DNA of 32,956 nucleotides, from NCBI GenBank assembly GCA_018268415.1, contig JAFDWO010000093.1, forward strand, positions 1 through 32,956, read 5' to 3'. This document shows positions 15,948 to 24,418 of this stretch, in pieces. The translations under genes were made by a program, and so were the position numbers. The DNA is from Actinomycetota bacterium (GTDB lineage: Bacteria; Actinomycetota; Thermoleophilia; Solirubrobacterales; 70-9). The notes under the pieces were generated by a model. It did no database searches, was not told where the DNA came from, and was given only the letters and a program-made list of their open reading frames with translations. Numbering within the stretch: position 1 is the first letter of the stretch; every line of letters begins with the position of its first letter.

Positions 15948-17176
15948 AGCAGGCGCTCCGGCTCGGCGAGCAGCGCGCCGATGGCGGTCTGGAAGTCGCC
16001 CGCCGCCTTGCCGTCGACGACCCGGTGGTCGATGGTCAGGCTGGTGTACATGGTGGTGCCGACCGTGATCTCCCCATTGCGGACGACCGGGCGCTCGAGG
16101 AAGGCGCCGGTGCCGAGGATCCCCACCTGTCCCCCGATCAGGATCGGCGTCGCCATCTGCGACCCGTAGCTGCCGATGTTGGTCAGGGTGAAGGTGCCGC
16201 CGGCCAGCTCCTCGAGCGAAAGGCTGCCCGTCCGCGCCCGCTCGACCAGGGCGGCGACCCCGGTGTGGATCTCCCCCAGCGAGAGGTCCTGGGCGCCGTG
16301 CAGCACCGGGACGATCAGCCCGGCCGGGATCGCGACGGCGATCCCCACGTTCACCTCGCCGTGGCGGACCAGCTCGTCGCCCTCCAGCGACGCGTTCAGG
16401 TCCGGCACCTCGGCGAGCGCCAGCACGGTGGCCCGCACGAACAGATCGGTGAACGAGAGCCCCGTGCCGAGGCGCTTCGCCCACCGCGACCCCTCGCGCC
16501 GGAGCGCGACCAGGTCGGTGACGTCGTGCTCGCGGAAGTCGGTGATCTGCGCCGTCTCCTGGAGGCTCGCGACCAGGCGCTGGGAGATCCGGCGGCGCAT
16601 CGGCGAGAACGGCTCGCGCTCGGCCGGAGGCGCGACGCGGGGCGACGACGGCGCCGCGGCGAGCGCGGGCGCCGATGCGGGCGCCGCGAGCGCGGCGAGG
16701 ACGTCACGCTTGCGCAGCGGCCGACCGGGGTTGGCGGCGGCGAGCACCTCCAGGTCGACCCCGCGGTCGGCGGCGAGGCGGCGCGCCACCGGGCTGGCGC
16801 GCAAGGAGGAGCGCGCGCCGTCGCCCGGGGACGAGGTCGCCAAAGGCGCGGCCGAAGGCACCGGCGCCGGGCCGCCCGGGTCCTCGCCCTCGGTCGGGGC
16901 CGCAGGCGCCGGGCCGTCTGCGTCTCCGGCCGGCTCCTCGCCCTCGGCGAGGATGGAGGCCAGCCGTTCGCCCACCGCGCACTCCGTCTCGACCGCGGCG
17001 AAGATCCGGATCCGGCCGCTCGCCGGGGCCTCCAGGTCGGTGGTGATCTTGTCGGTTTCGATGGTCGCGATCGGCGCACCCTCGACCACCACGTCGCCAT
17101 CGGCGACCAACCAGTCGGTGAGCAGGGCCGACTCCATCTCCGGCCCCATTTTCGCGATCACGACGTCGGTAGCCAC
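15944..17176 (-). CDS. E2 acyltransferase of a 2-oxoacid/acetoin dehydrogenase complex
   Basis: This 410-aa protein has an N-terminal lipoyl domain with Lys43 in IETDKITTD, an Ala/Pro linker, an E1/E3-binding domain (SPVARRLAADRGVDLEVL), a second linker and a catalytic domain ending with the DHRVVDG motif. It moves the acyl group from E1 to CoA. The GTG at 17176 begins one base from the E1-beta stop. One lipoyl domain is normal for acetoin or branched-chain types. No E3 (dihydrolipoamide dehydrogenase) gene is present in the window, so E3 must come from elsewhere. Confidence 0.9.
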   Translation of the reverse strand: MATDVVIAKMGPEMESALLTDWLVADGDVVVEGAPIATIETDKITTDLEAPASGRIRIFAAVETECAVGERLASILAEGEEPAGDADGPAPAAPTEGEDPGGPAPVPSAAPLATSSPGDGARSSLRASPVARRLAADRGVDLEVLAAANPGRPLRKRDVLAALAAPASAPALAAAPSSPRVAPPAEREPFSPMRRRISQRLVASLQETAQITDFREHDVTDLVALRREGSRWAKRLGTGLSFTDLFVRATVLALAEVPDLNASLEGDELVRHGEVNVGIAVAIPAGLIVPVLHGAQDLSLGEIHTGVAALVERARTGSLSLEELAGGTFTLTNIGSYGSQMATPILIGGQVGILGTGAFLERPVVRNGEITVGTTMYTSLTIDHRVVDGKAAGDFQTAIGALLAEPERLL

Positions 17177-17177
17177 G

Positions 17178-18170
17178 TCAGGCCCCCGCCACCTCGCGCG
17201 CCGCGGCGGCGATGTCGGCACTGGTCGGGAACAGGTAATCCTCCGCTGGCCCGGGCGGGATCGGGGCGAAGGCGGAGCCCAGGCGGCGCACCGGCGCGTC
17301 GAGCTCGTAGAGGCACTCTTCGGCGATCGTCGCGGCGATCTCGGCACCGAAGCCGGAGGACCGCGGCGCCTCGTGCGCGACGACCGCGCCGCCGGTCTTC
17401 GCCACCGACTCGACGATCGTCGGCACGTCGAGCGGCAGCAGGGTCCGCGGGTCGATCACCTCGGCCTCGACCCCCTCGCCGGCGAGGCCCTCGGCGGCCT
17501 CGAGGGCGGCCGGGACCATCCGCCCGGTGGCGACGATCGTCACGTCACCGCCGCCCCGGCGCACCGCCGCCTTGCCGATCGGCAGCACCTCGTCGGGGGC
17601 GGGCGCCGGGCCCTTCTCGCCGAGCAGCGCCTTCGTCTCGATGAAGACGACCGGGTCGGGATCGCGGATCGCCGCCTTCAGCAGCCCCTTCGCGTCGGCG
17701 GGCGTCGATGCCTGGATCACCTTCAGCCCCGGCACGTGGGTCAGCCAGGCCTCGAGGCTCTGGCCGTGGTGGGCGCCGATCCGGAAGCCGGCGCCGCCCA
17801 GGGTGCGGACGACGAGCGGCGCCCCGACCCGACCGCCGGAGAGGTAACGGGTCTTCGCCGCCTGGTTGGCGAGCGCGTCCATCGTCAGGGCGATGAAGTC
17901 CATGAACATGATTTCGAGGACCGGGCGCATGCCGTTGATCGCCATCCCCACGGCGAGGTTGGCAAGCGCCTCCTCGCTGATCGGCGCATCGCGCACGCGC
18001 TCCGGCCCGAACTGGTCGATCAGACCACGGGTCAGGCCGAAGACGCCGCCGGCCGGGCCGATGTCCTGGCCGATCAGGACGACGCGCTCGTCGCGTTCCA
18101 TCTCCTCCTGCTGGGCCTGGGTGATCGCCCACCGCATGTTGAGGCTCTCGGTCACGGCGCCCTCAGACAT
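17178..18170 (-). CDS. E1-beta subunit, TPP-dependent dehydrogenase
   Basis: This 330-aa transketolase-like beta subunit has GQDIGPAGGVFGLT, DAPISEEA and IETKALLG blocks typical of acetoin and pyruvate dehydrogenase E1-beta. It pairs with the alpha subunit encoded just upstream. I chose ATG at 18170, which overlaps the E1-alpha stop by 8 nt; a GTG at 18179 has a better-placed GAGGTG and would add three residues. The acetoin-dehydrogenase subfamily is suggested by overall appearance, but 2-oxoacid substrates are also possible. Confidence 0.9.
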   Translation of the reverse strand: MSEGAVTESLNMRWAITQAQQEEMERDERVVLIGQDIGPAGGVFGLTRGLIDQFGPERVRDAPISEEALANLAVGMAINGMRPVLEIMFMDFIALTMDALANQAAKTRYLSGGRVGAPLVVRTLGGAGFRIGAHHGQSLEAWLTHVPGLKVIQASTPADAKGLLKAAIRDPDPVVFIETKALLGEKGPAPAPDEVLPIGKAAVRRGGGDVTIVATGRMVPAALEAAEGLAGEGVEAEVIDPRTLLPLDVPTIVESVAKTGGAVVAHEAPRSSGFGAEIAATIAEECLYELDAPVRRLGSAFAPIPPGPAEDYLFPTSADIAAAAREVAGA

Positions 18171-19167
18171 CGGCTTCACCCGCGTACACCTCGCGCACCG
18201 CGTCGGCGGCGCTGATCAGCGGCCGGCCCTCCGCCCAGGCGATCGCCTCCTCGACCTCGGCCGCCGCCTCCTCCTCCCAGGCGGCGATCTCGTCCTCGCC
18301 GGCGAGCCCCGACTCGAGGGCGTGGGCCCGGTAGGAAGGCACCGGGTCGCTCTCGTCCAGTGCCCCCACTTCGGCGGCATCGCGGTAGGCCTGGGGATCG
18401 CCCTCCCAGTGCCCGCGGCGGCGGATCATCTTCGCCTCCACCAGACACGGCCGCCCCGCGCGGGCCGCGGCGATCGCGGGCCGCAGCGTCGCCACCAACT
18501 CCTCCGGGTCGTGACCGTCGACCGCGTGGCCGGCGATGCCGTAGGCGGCGGCCCGGTCGGCGATGTTCTCGACCCGGATGAAGTCGCTGATCTTCGACAG
18601 CTCGGCGAAATAGTTGTTCTCACAGATGAACACCACCGGCAGGTCCCAGATCGCCGCCAGATTCAGCGCTTCGTGGAAGGTGCCGCGGTTGGCGGTGCCG
18701 TCGCCGAAGCTGCAGACCGTCACCTCGTCGGTCCCCTGCAGCTTCGACGCCAGGGCGACGCCGGTGGCGAGCGCGATGTTGGCGCCCAACACGCCGGTCA
18801 TCCCGTAGATCCGGTTGGCGACGCTCGAGACGTGGGTCTCACCGCCCCGCCCGCCGCTGGCCGCGTCGACGGTCGCGAACACCTCGGCCACCACCTCCCG
18901 CACCGACATGCCCTTGGCGAGCTGCTCGGGCCGCGAGCGGTAGTGGGGCACGAGGTGATCGCGGTCCTCGAAGCAGACCGCCAGGGCGCCGCCGAGCGCC
19001 TCGTGGCCCTCGCAGGAGTGGATCCAGCCGGTCAGCTTGCCGTCCGCGTAGGCATCCGCGAGCCGCTGCTCGAGGACCCGCGCGGTCAGCATCAGCCGCA
19101 GCATGCGCACGGCCTCCTCGCCGGAGACCAGGGGCCCGGCGGCACTCTTTGATTTCGGGCTCGGCAC
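18163..19167 (-). CDS. E1-alpha subunit, TPP-dependent dehydrogenase
   Basis: This 334-aa protein carries the thiamine diphosphate motif from GDG at residues 155-157 through Asn160 and Asn169 to ENN near 183-185, plus the HxSRP-type block HYRSRPEQLAKG. With E1-beta it would decarboxylate a 2-oxoacid, or cleave acetoin or a diketone, and load the product onto the lipoyl arm of E2. The GTG at 19167 lies 12 nt after the hydrolase stop with only a weak ribosome site. The subfamily looks closest to acetoin dehydrogenase (AcoA), judged by eye. Confidence 0.9.
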   Translation of the reverse strand: MPSPKSKSAAGPLVSGEEAVRMLRLMLTARVLEQRLADAYADGKLTGWIHSCEGHEALGGALAVCFEDRDHLVPHYRSRPEQLAKGMSVREVVAEVFATVDAASGGRGGETHVSSVANRIYGMTGVLGANIALATGVALASKLQGTDEVTVCSFGDGTANRGTFHEALNLAAIWDLPVVFICENNYFAELSKISDFIRVENIADRAAAYGIAGHAVDGHDPEELVATLRPAIAAARAGRPCLVEAKMIRRRGHWEGDPQAYRDAAEVGALDESDPVPSYRAHALESGLAGEDEIAAWEEEAAAEVEEAIAWAEGRPLISAADAVREVYAGEADV

Positions 19168-19179
19168 CTGGCGCCGTGC

Positions 19180-19968
19180 TTACTCGGGGAGCTTGGCGCC
19201 CTTGAAGGTGCGCGGCCAGTAGTTCGCGGCGGCAAGCCCCTCCAGCGCCGCGCCGTAGGGCAGCGTGTTGTTGAGCTGGTCCTTGATCACCGCGCCGAAC
19301 GCCCGGCGGGTGAGGCGACGCGTCAGCTTCGGCGCCTCGAGCAGCTGCGTCGCCAGCTCCTGGGCACGCGGCAACAGATCCTCGCGCGGCATCACCTCGT
19401 TGACCAGGCCGACGTCCTTCGCCTCGCCGGCGGAGAGCACCTGCCCCGTGTACATCAGGTACCGGGCCCGGTTCATCCCGATCAGCATCGGCCAGATCAC
19501 CTGCACCCCGTCCCCCGGGACGAGGCCGTTGGGGAAATGCGGCTGGTCGGCGAAGACGGCGTGGTCGGCGGCCAACACGATGTCGCAGAGCAGGCCCATC
19601 TCGGCGTGGATCGTCGCGGGCCCGTTGATCGCGGCGATCATCGGCGCGTCGATGTCGAGGTGGTTGTGGATCAGGCGGATCACGTAGGGGAGGATGTAGC
19701 TGCCCCACATCTCCGCCGGCAGCTGATCGAAGTCGGCGCCGAGTTCCTCGTTGTGGATGAAGGTGTCACCGGTCCCGGTGAGGATCACGATCTCGTTTTC
19801 TTCATCGCTGCCGATGTCGACGAACGCACGCCCGAGCTCGTCGTCGGGCTTCATCCCCCAGACGAGGTCCTTGCCTTCGGTGTGCATGGTCACGGTGAGC
19901 ACACCGCGGTCATCACGCTCGAATTTGAAGTTCTCGTATTTGTCCTGGTACTGATCCAGAGTGGCCAT
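19180..19968 (-). CDS. 6-oxocamphor hydrolase-like retro-Claisen hydrolase (crotonase fold)
   Basis: This 262-aa crotonase-superfamily protein is unlike ordinary enoyl-CoA hydratases. It resembles 6-oxocamphor hydrolase, which cuts C-C bonds of cyclic beta-diketones without CoA. Shared blocks include KYEN, HTEGK-LVW, VILTGTG, INGP, and PHFPNGLVPGDG. The catalytic residues reported for that enzyme (His122, His145, Asp154, Glu244) correspond here to His121, His144, Asp153 and Glu243, each shifted by one. This supports true hydrolase chemistry. The ATG at 19968 has GGGAAGGA just upstream. Neighbours (SDR, acyl-CoA ligase, E1/E2, importer) suggest it opens a ring ketone made by the SDR. Confidence 0.85.
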   Translation of the reverse strand: MATLDQYQDKYENFKFERDDRGVLTVTMHTEGKDLVWGMKPDDELGRAFVDIGSDEENEIVILTGTGDTFIHNEELGADFDQLPAEMWGSYILPYVIRLIHNHLDIDAPMIAAINGPATIHAEMGLLCDIVLAADHAVFADQPHFPNGLVPGDGVQVIWPMLIGMNRARYLMYTGQVLSAGEAKDVGLVNEVMPREDLLPRAQELATQLLEAPKLTRRLTRRAFGAVIKDQLNNTLPYGAALEGLAAANYWPRTFKGAKLPE

Positions 19969-20059
19969 GTTTCCTTCCCTTTCCGTTCGAATCTAGGGGT
20001 CCCCCGGCGAGCCGCAAAATACGCCGCGCCGGGCCGGCTGTTGATCCGCACACCCGCGT

Positions 20060-20803
20060 CTAGGAGACTCCCCAACCGCCGTCCACGGCGACCACCTGAC
20101 CGGTGATGTAGGAGGCGTCCTCGGAGAAGAGGTGGGCGATCGTGGCGGCGATGTCCTCGGGCTTGCCGAAGTAACCGATCGGGATGCCGGCCGCCATGTC
20201 GTCGAGCAGCTGTTGCTCGATCCCGTCCTGGATCGCGGTGCGGATGAAGCCGGGGGCGATCGCGTTCACGGTGATGCCCTCTTTGACGTACTCGATCGCC
20301 GCCTGCCGGGTGAGCGCGGCGATCGCGCCCTTGGTCGCCGTGTAGGCGGCCAGCCCGGGGATCCCGATCAGCGCCGCCTCGGAGGCGATGTTGACGATCC
20401 GCCCGCTCCCCTGCTCCCGCATCCCGGGCAGCACCGCCCGCATGCCGAGCCAGGAGCCGCGCAGGTTGATCGAGACGATGCGGTCCCACTCGTCCTCGGT
20501 CTGCTCGACCACGGTGTCGGCGCCGGTCGAGACGACCCCGGCGATGTTGGCGAGCAGGTCGAGCGAGCCGAAGCGCTCCCTCGCCGCGGCGACCGCGGCG
20601 TCCCAGGCGCCCGCCTCGCGCACGTCGAGCGTGATCGCCTCGGCGGTGCCGTCGGCGGCGGCGATCCCGTCGGCGGTCTCGCCCGCGTTGACCACGTCGG
20701 CGCAGAGCACCGAGGCCCCCTCGGCGGCGGCCCGTTGTGCGGTCGCGCGGCCGATGCCGGAGCCGGCGCCGGTCACCAGCGCCACCTTGCCTTGCAGTTT
20801 CAC
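20060..20803 (-). CDS. Short-chain dehydrogenase/reductase
   Basis: This 247-aa classical SDR has the cofactor loop TGAGSGIG at residues 11-18, NIAG at 86-89, and the catalytic Ser141, Tyr154 and Lys158 (YTATK). Asp36 after the second strand favours NAD(H). It would oxidise an alcohol to a ketone or the reverse. The GTG at 20803 has GAAGGAG 6 nt upstream and starts 22 nt after the permease gene. It precedes the 6-oxocamphor hydrolase homologue, so it may make that enzyme's diketone substrate. The 91-bp gap after it (19969-20059) shows no clear terminator. Confidence 0.92.
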   Translation of the reverse strand: MKLQGKVALVTGAGSGIGRATAQRAAAEGASVLCADVVNAGETADGIAAADGTAEAITLDVREAGAWDAAVAAARERFGSLDLLANIAGVVSTGADTVVEQTEDEWDRIVSINLRGSWLGMRAVLPGMREQGSGRIVNIASEAALIGIPGLAAYTATKGAIAALTRQAAIEYVKEGITVNAIAPGFIRTAIQDGIEQQLLDDMAAGIPIGYFGKPEDIAATIAHLFSEDASYITGQVVAVDGGWGVS

Positions 20804-20825
20804 TCCTTGCTCCTTCCCTCGGATT

Positions 20826-21857
20826 TCACGTTTGCGCCTCCCTTCGTCGCAGGCCGCCGAAGCGGCGCACGAGGTCGGTCGGGAACTGCCGCCGGTCCTC
20901 CGACGATTCGAGGCCGGTCACAAACTCGACCGCGACGACGAGGAGGAGCAGGCCGCCGGTCGCCAGCTGCTGCACCTCCTGGGTCGCCCCCTGGTCGATC
21001 AGGCCCGCCAGGAACGACTCGAGGATCAGACAGCCGATGACGACGTTGAAGATCGTGCCGCGACCGCCGTAGAGGCCGATGCCGCCGATCAGTACCGCGG
21101 TGACGGCCTGCAGGAGGACGCTCGAGTACGCTTCCGCCGCGCCGGAGCCGGCGACCACCGCCGAGAGCGCGCCGCCGAGCCCGGCGGTGAAGCCGGAGAT
21201 CCCGAAGGCGACGACCAGCGGCCGCACCTGCGGCACGCCCGCCGCCACCGACTCGGCCCGGGCGCCGCCGATCGCGTAGATCTCCCGTCCCCACCGCGAG
21301 ATCGCCATCACGATGCCGATCGCCAGCACCACCGCGATGGTGATGAAGACGTAGGGGCAGAAGATCCAGATCCGTTCGATCAGCGCTTCGGACTGGTCGA
21401 GCTTGTCCAGCGGCAGCAGTACCGACTTGCTGTGGGTGAGCAGGTTGGCGACCCCGCGCAGGGCGAACAGCGTGCCGATCGTGAAGACGATCGAGTTGAT
21501 CTTCAGGTAGGCGATACAGGCTCCCTGGACGACGCCGAAGGCGCCCGCGATGAGCGCCGCGAGGATGATCGCCGGGACCAGCCCGAGGCCCGCCATCTTG
21601 ACCGCGAGGATGCCCGCGACGGCGGCCATCGAGGCGACCGAAAGGTCGAGCTCCCCGGCGATCATGGCCACCCCGACGCCGACCGCGATCAGGCCGAGGA
21701 AGGCGAAGGACTGGAGCACGCTGAAGACGATGTCGGTGCTCGCGAAGGAGGCGTCGAGCGCGCTGAAGACGATCCAGACGATCGCCAGCAACGCGATCCG
21801 CGAGATCACGTCCGGCTGAGCGATCCAGCGCCGCAGGAACGGGGCCGCGGTGCTCAT
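20826..21857 (-). CDS. ABC importer permease (RbsC-like), second
   Basis: This 343-aa integral membrane protein has about nine or ten hydrophobic helices and the family blocks GELDLSVASM and AYSSVLLQAVTAVLIGGIGLYGGRGT. Such permeases work with a dual ATPase and a sugar-type binding protein in CUT2 importers. The ATG overlaps the first permease stop as ATGA, so the two probably form a heterodimer in equal amounts. Confidence 0.9.
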   Translation of the reverse strand: MSTAAPFLRRWIAQPDVISRIALLAIVWIVFSALDASFASTDIVFSVLQSFAFLGLIAVGVGVAMIAGELDLSVASMAAVAGILAVKMAGLGLVPAIILAALIAGAFGVVQGACIAYLKINSIVFTIGTLFALRGVANLLTHSKSVLLPLDKLDQSEALIERIWIFCPYVFITIAVVLAIGIVMAISRWGREIYAIGGARAESVAAGVPQVRPLVVAFGISGFTAGLGGALSAVVAGSGAAEAYSSVLLQAVTAVLIGGIGLYGGRGTIFNVVIGCLILESFLAGLIDQGATQEVQQLATGGLLLLVVAVEFVTGLESSEDRRQFPTDLVRRFGGLRRREAQT

Positions 21858-22855
21858 CGCCCGGTCCTCCGCCGGCGGATCAGGTGGAAGGCGGTCACGG
21901 CCACCAACACGACGACGCCCTGCACCGTCATCCGCAGGCCGAACGAGTAGTTGTGGAGCACCATGAAGTCGCCCAGGGTGGCGATGAAGACCGCGCCGAT
22001 CGCGGTCCGCGCCGGCGACCCCTCGCCGCCCCCGATCGCCGCGCCGCCGACCAGGATCGCGGCCAGCGCGTCGAAGGTCAGCCCTTCGAACTGGATCGTG
22101 TCGGCGCGCTGGAACTGGGCGACGGTGATCGTCGCCGCCAGCGCGCAACCGACCGCGGTGAGGACGAAGGCGAGCATCGTCGTTCGCGACACGCTGAGCC
22201 CGCTGGCGGCCGCCGCGTCACGGTTCGAGCCGACCAGCATCAGCGCTCGCCCCGCCCGCGCCCGGGCGAGGAAGATCGCGGCGAGGACCGCGACGGCAAT
22301 GAAGACGTAGGTCGGCATCGTGAAGCCGAACACCTTCGCGGTACCGAGCCAACCGATCGAGGTCGGCCCGGTGGTGATCCCGGTCCCACCCGAGATCACG
22401 CCGGTCAACCCGGCCAGGGCGGCGCCGGCGCCGAGCGTGACGATGATCGGGTTGGCGCCGAGCGCGACCACGCCGCCCTGGACGACGCCGAGGACGATCG
22501 CGACCCCGAGGATGACCAGCAGCGCCAGGCCCGCGGCCCAACCGTCGTGCAGCATCATCGCCAGCAGCACGCCGCAGATCGCCGCCGTCTGTTCCAGCGA
22601 GAGCGAGAGCAGGTTGCCGGAGAGGGTGACGAAGGTGAGGCCGATCGCGACGATCCCGGTGAGGGCGGCCGAGCGGACGATCGCCCGCGCGTTTTCGGAG
22701 TTGAAGAAGCCTTCGGTGGTGATCGCGCTGACCAGGATCAGCAAGGCCAGCATCCCGAGCAGGATCGTCATCTCCGTGGTCGGGCGGAGGCGGCGCAGCA
22801 GGGCGCCCGCGCTGGGGCCCTCGGCGGGTACGGCGACCGACGACGGCGTGCTCAT
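21854..22855 (-). CDS. ABC importer permease (RbsC-like), first
   Basis: This 333-aa membrane protein has a cytoplasmic N-terminus of about 28 residues followed by multiple membrane helices. It has LSGNLLSLSLEQTAA in place of the usual G-DLSVG motif, and FDALAAILVGGAAIGGGEGS near the end. The altered motif is a mild oddity compared with its partner permease. Its ATG overlaps the ATPase stop as ATGA. Confidence 0.9.
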   Translation of the reverse strand: MSTPSSVAVPAEGPSAGALLRRLRPTTEMTILLGMLALLILVSAITTEGFFNSENARAIVRSAALTGIVAIGLTFVTLSGNLLSLSLEQTAAICGVLLAMMLHDGWAAGLALLVILGVAIVLGVVQGGVVALGANPIIVTLGAGAALAGLTGVISGGTGITTGPTSIGWLGTAKVFGFTMPTYVFIAVAVLAAIFLARARAGRALMLVGSNRDAAAASGLSVSRTTMLAFVLTAVGCALAATITVAQFQRADTIQFEGLTFDALAAILVGGAAIGGGEGSPARTAIGAVFIATLGDFMVLHNYSFGLRMTVQGVVVLVAVTAFHLIRRRRTGR

Positions 22856-24357
22856 CGGGCCACCTCAGGACCGTGGGTGACGTCCGCCATCAGCTCCGCC
22901 TGGGGCAGCTCGACGGCGGGCGCCGAGCGCACCACGCGACCGCGGTAGAAGGTGACCACGGTGTCGGCGAGGCCGGCCACCTCGGCCAGGTCCGAGGAGG
23001 CGAAGACGATCCCCATCCCCTCGTCGGCGAGCTCGCGCAGGTGGCCGTAGATCTCGGCCCGGGCGCCGACGTCGACGCCCCTGGTGGGCTCCTCGACCAG
23101 CAGCACGCGCGGTTCGATCCCGATCCATTTGCCGACCGCGACCTTCTGCTGATTGCCGCCGCTGAGCGTCCCGGTATCGGCGTCGAGCCGGCGCGCCTGG
23201 ATCGCGAAGCGCGCCGCCAGCTCGCCCGCGAGCCGGCGCGAGCGACCGGGTGAGAACCAGCCGAGCGGCGTGACCCGACGCAGCGACGGCGCGGTCAGGT
23301 TGTCGGCGACCGAGCGGAGCTCGAAGATTCCGTCGCGCTTGCGGTCCGGCGAGCAGTAGGCGATGCCCGCCTTGATCGCCTGGGCGAGGCCGCGGTTGGG
23401 GACCGGGCGACCGTCGACCTCGAGCCTGCCGCCGGCGGCGCCCGAGAGCCCGGCGATGCCTTCGAGAAGGCTGCCCGCGCCGCTGCCGAGCTGACCGGCG
23501 AGGCCGACGATCTCCCCCTCGCCGACGGTCAGGTCGACCGGCTCGCGGAGGCCCGGTGCGGTCACTTCGACGGCGTTCAGGAGCGGCGGCCCGATCCGTT
23601 CGGCGCGGTCCGGGTAGATCGTCGTCAGCTCGCGGCCGAGCATCCGGGTGATCAGGCCGCGGACGTCGGTGTCGGCGACCTCGATCGGCTCCTGGCTCTG
23701 GCCGTCGCGCATGACCGTGGCGCGATCGCCGATCTCGAAGACCTCGCCGAGGCGGTGGGTGACGTAGACGATCGAGCGCCCGTCGGCGGCGAGCCGGCGA
23801 ACCAGGTCGAGGATGCGGGCGATCTCGACGTCGGAGAGGGCCGCCGTCGGCTCGTCGAAGATCAGGATGCGGGCGTCGCGGGCGAGCACCCGCGCCACCT
23901 CGATCAGCTGCCGTTCGCCGACCGAGAGCTCCCCGACCGGCTTGCGGCGCTCGGCGGTCCCGAGCCCGACCGAGTCGAGAAACGGGGCGGCGCGGCGCTG
24001 CAGGCGAGCCTGGTTCCAGGACCCCCGCAGGCCGCTGCCGAGGAAGACGTTCTCCGCCGCGTTGAGCTGTCCGACCAGGCTGAACTCCTGGGTCACCGTG
24101 GCGACCCCGGCCTCGCGCGACGCGGCCGGCGTCGACAGGTCGAGCTCGGCGCCGTTGATCCGCACCGTGCCCTCGTCGCGGGCGACCAGCCCGCTGAGCA
24201 CCTTGACCAGCGTGCTCTTGCCGCTGCCGTTCTCGCCCAGCAGGGCCATCACCTCGCCGGCCCGGACTTCGAAGTCGGCGCCCCTCAGCGCCTGCACGGC
24301 GCCATAGGACTTCTTCAGGCCGGCGACCTCGACCAGCGGCGGCTTGGCCTCGACCAT
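22852..24357 (-). CDS. ABC importer dual ATPase (RbsA/MglA-like)
   Basis: This 501-aa protein has two fused ABC domains. The first has Walker A GENGSGKST at residues 41-49, signature LSVGERQ and FDEPTAALS. The second has a degenerate Walker A (GQLGSGAGS, no Lys), an intact LSGGNQQK signature and VEEPTRGVDVGA. A degenerate second site is usual in CUT2 systems. I chose ATG at 24357; a GTG at 24366 is in frame. It powers uptake through the two permeases encoded next. The substrate could be a sugar, cyclitol or other small polar molecule. Confidence 0.93.
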   Translation of the reverse strand: MVEAKPPLVEVAGLKKSYGAVQALRGADFEVRAGEVMALLGENGSGKSTLVKVLSGLVARDEGTVRINGAELDLSTPAASREAGVATVTQEFSLVGQLNAAENVFLGSGLRGSWNQARLQRRAAPFLDSVGLGTAERRKPVGELSVGERQLIEVARVLARDARILIFDEPTAALSDVEIARILDLVRRLAADGRSIVYVTHRLGEVFEIGDRATVMRDGQSQEPIEVADTDVRGLITRMLGRELTTIYPDRAERIGPPLLNAVEVTAPGLREPVDLTVGEGEIVGLAGQLGSGAGSLLEGIAGLSGAAGGRLEVDGRPVPNRGLAQAIKAGIAYCSPDRKRDGIFELRSVADNLTAPSLRRVTPLGWFSPGRSRRLAGELAARFAIQARRLDADTGTLSGGNQQKVAVGKWIGIEPRVLLVEEPTRGVDVGARAEIYGHLRELADEGMGIVFASSDLAEVAGLADTVVTFYRGRVVRSAPAVELPQAELMADVTHGPEVAR

Positions 24358-24418
24358 GGTCAGCACCGGCCGGCGGGGACGCGCGAGGGCGCCCCCGCCG
24401 GGTTGTCGCCGGCCGGGA

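Noticed and set aside
19180-19968. Ordinary enoyl-CoA hydratase
   Set aside because: The sequence blocks and four catalytic residues match 6-oxocamphor hydrolase rather than the Glu pair of enoyl-CoA hydratases.
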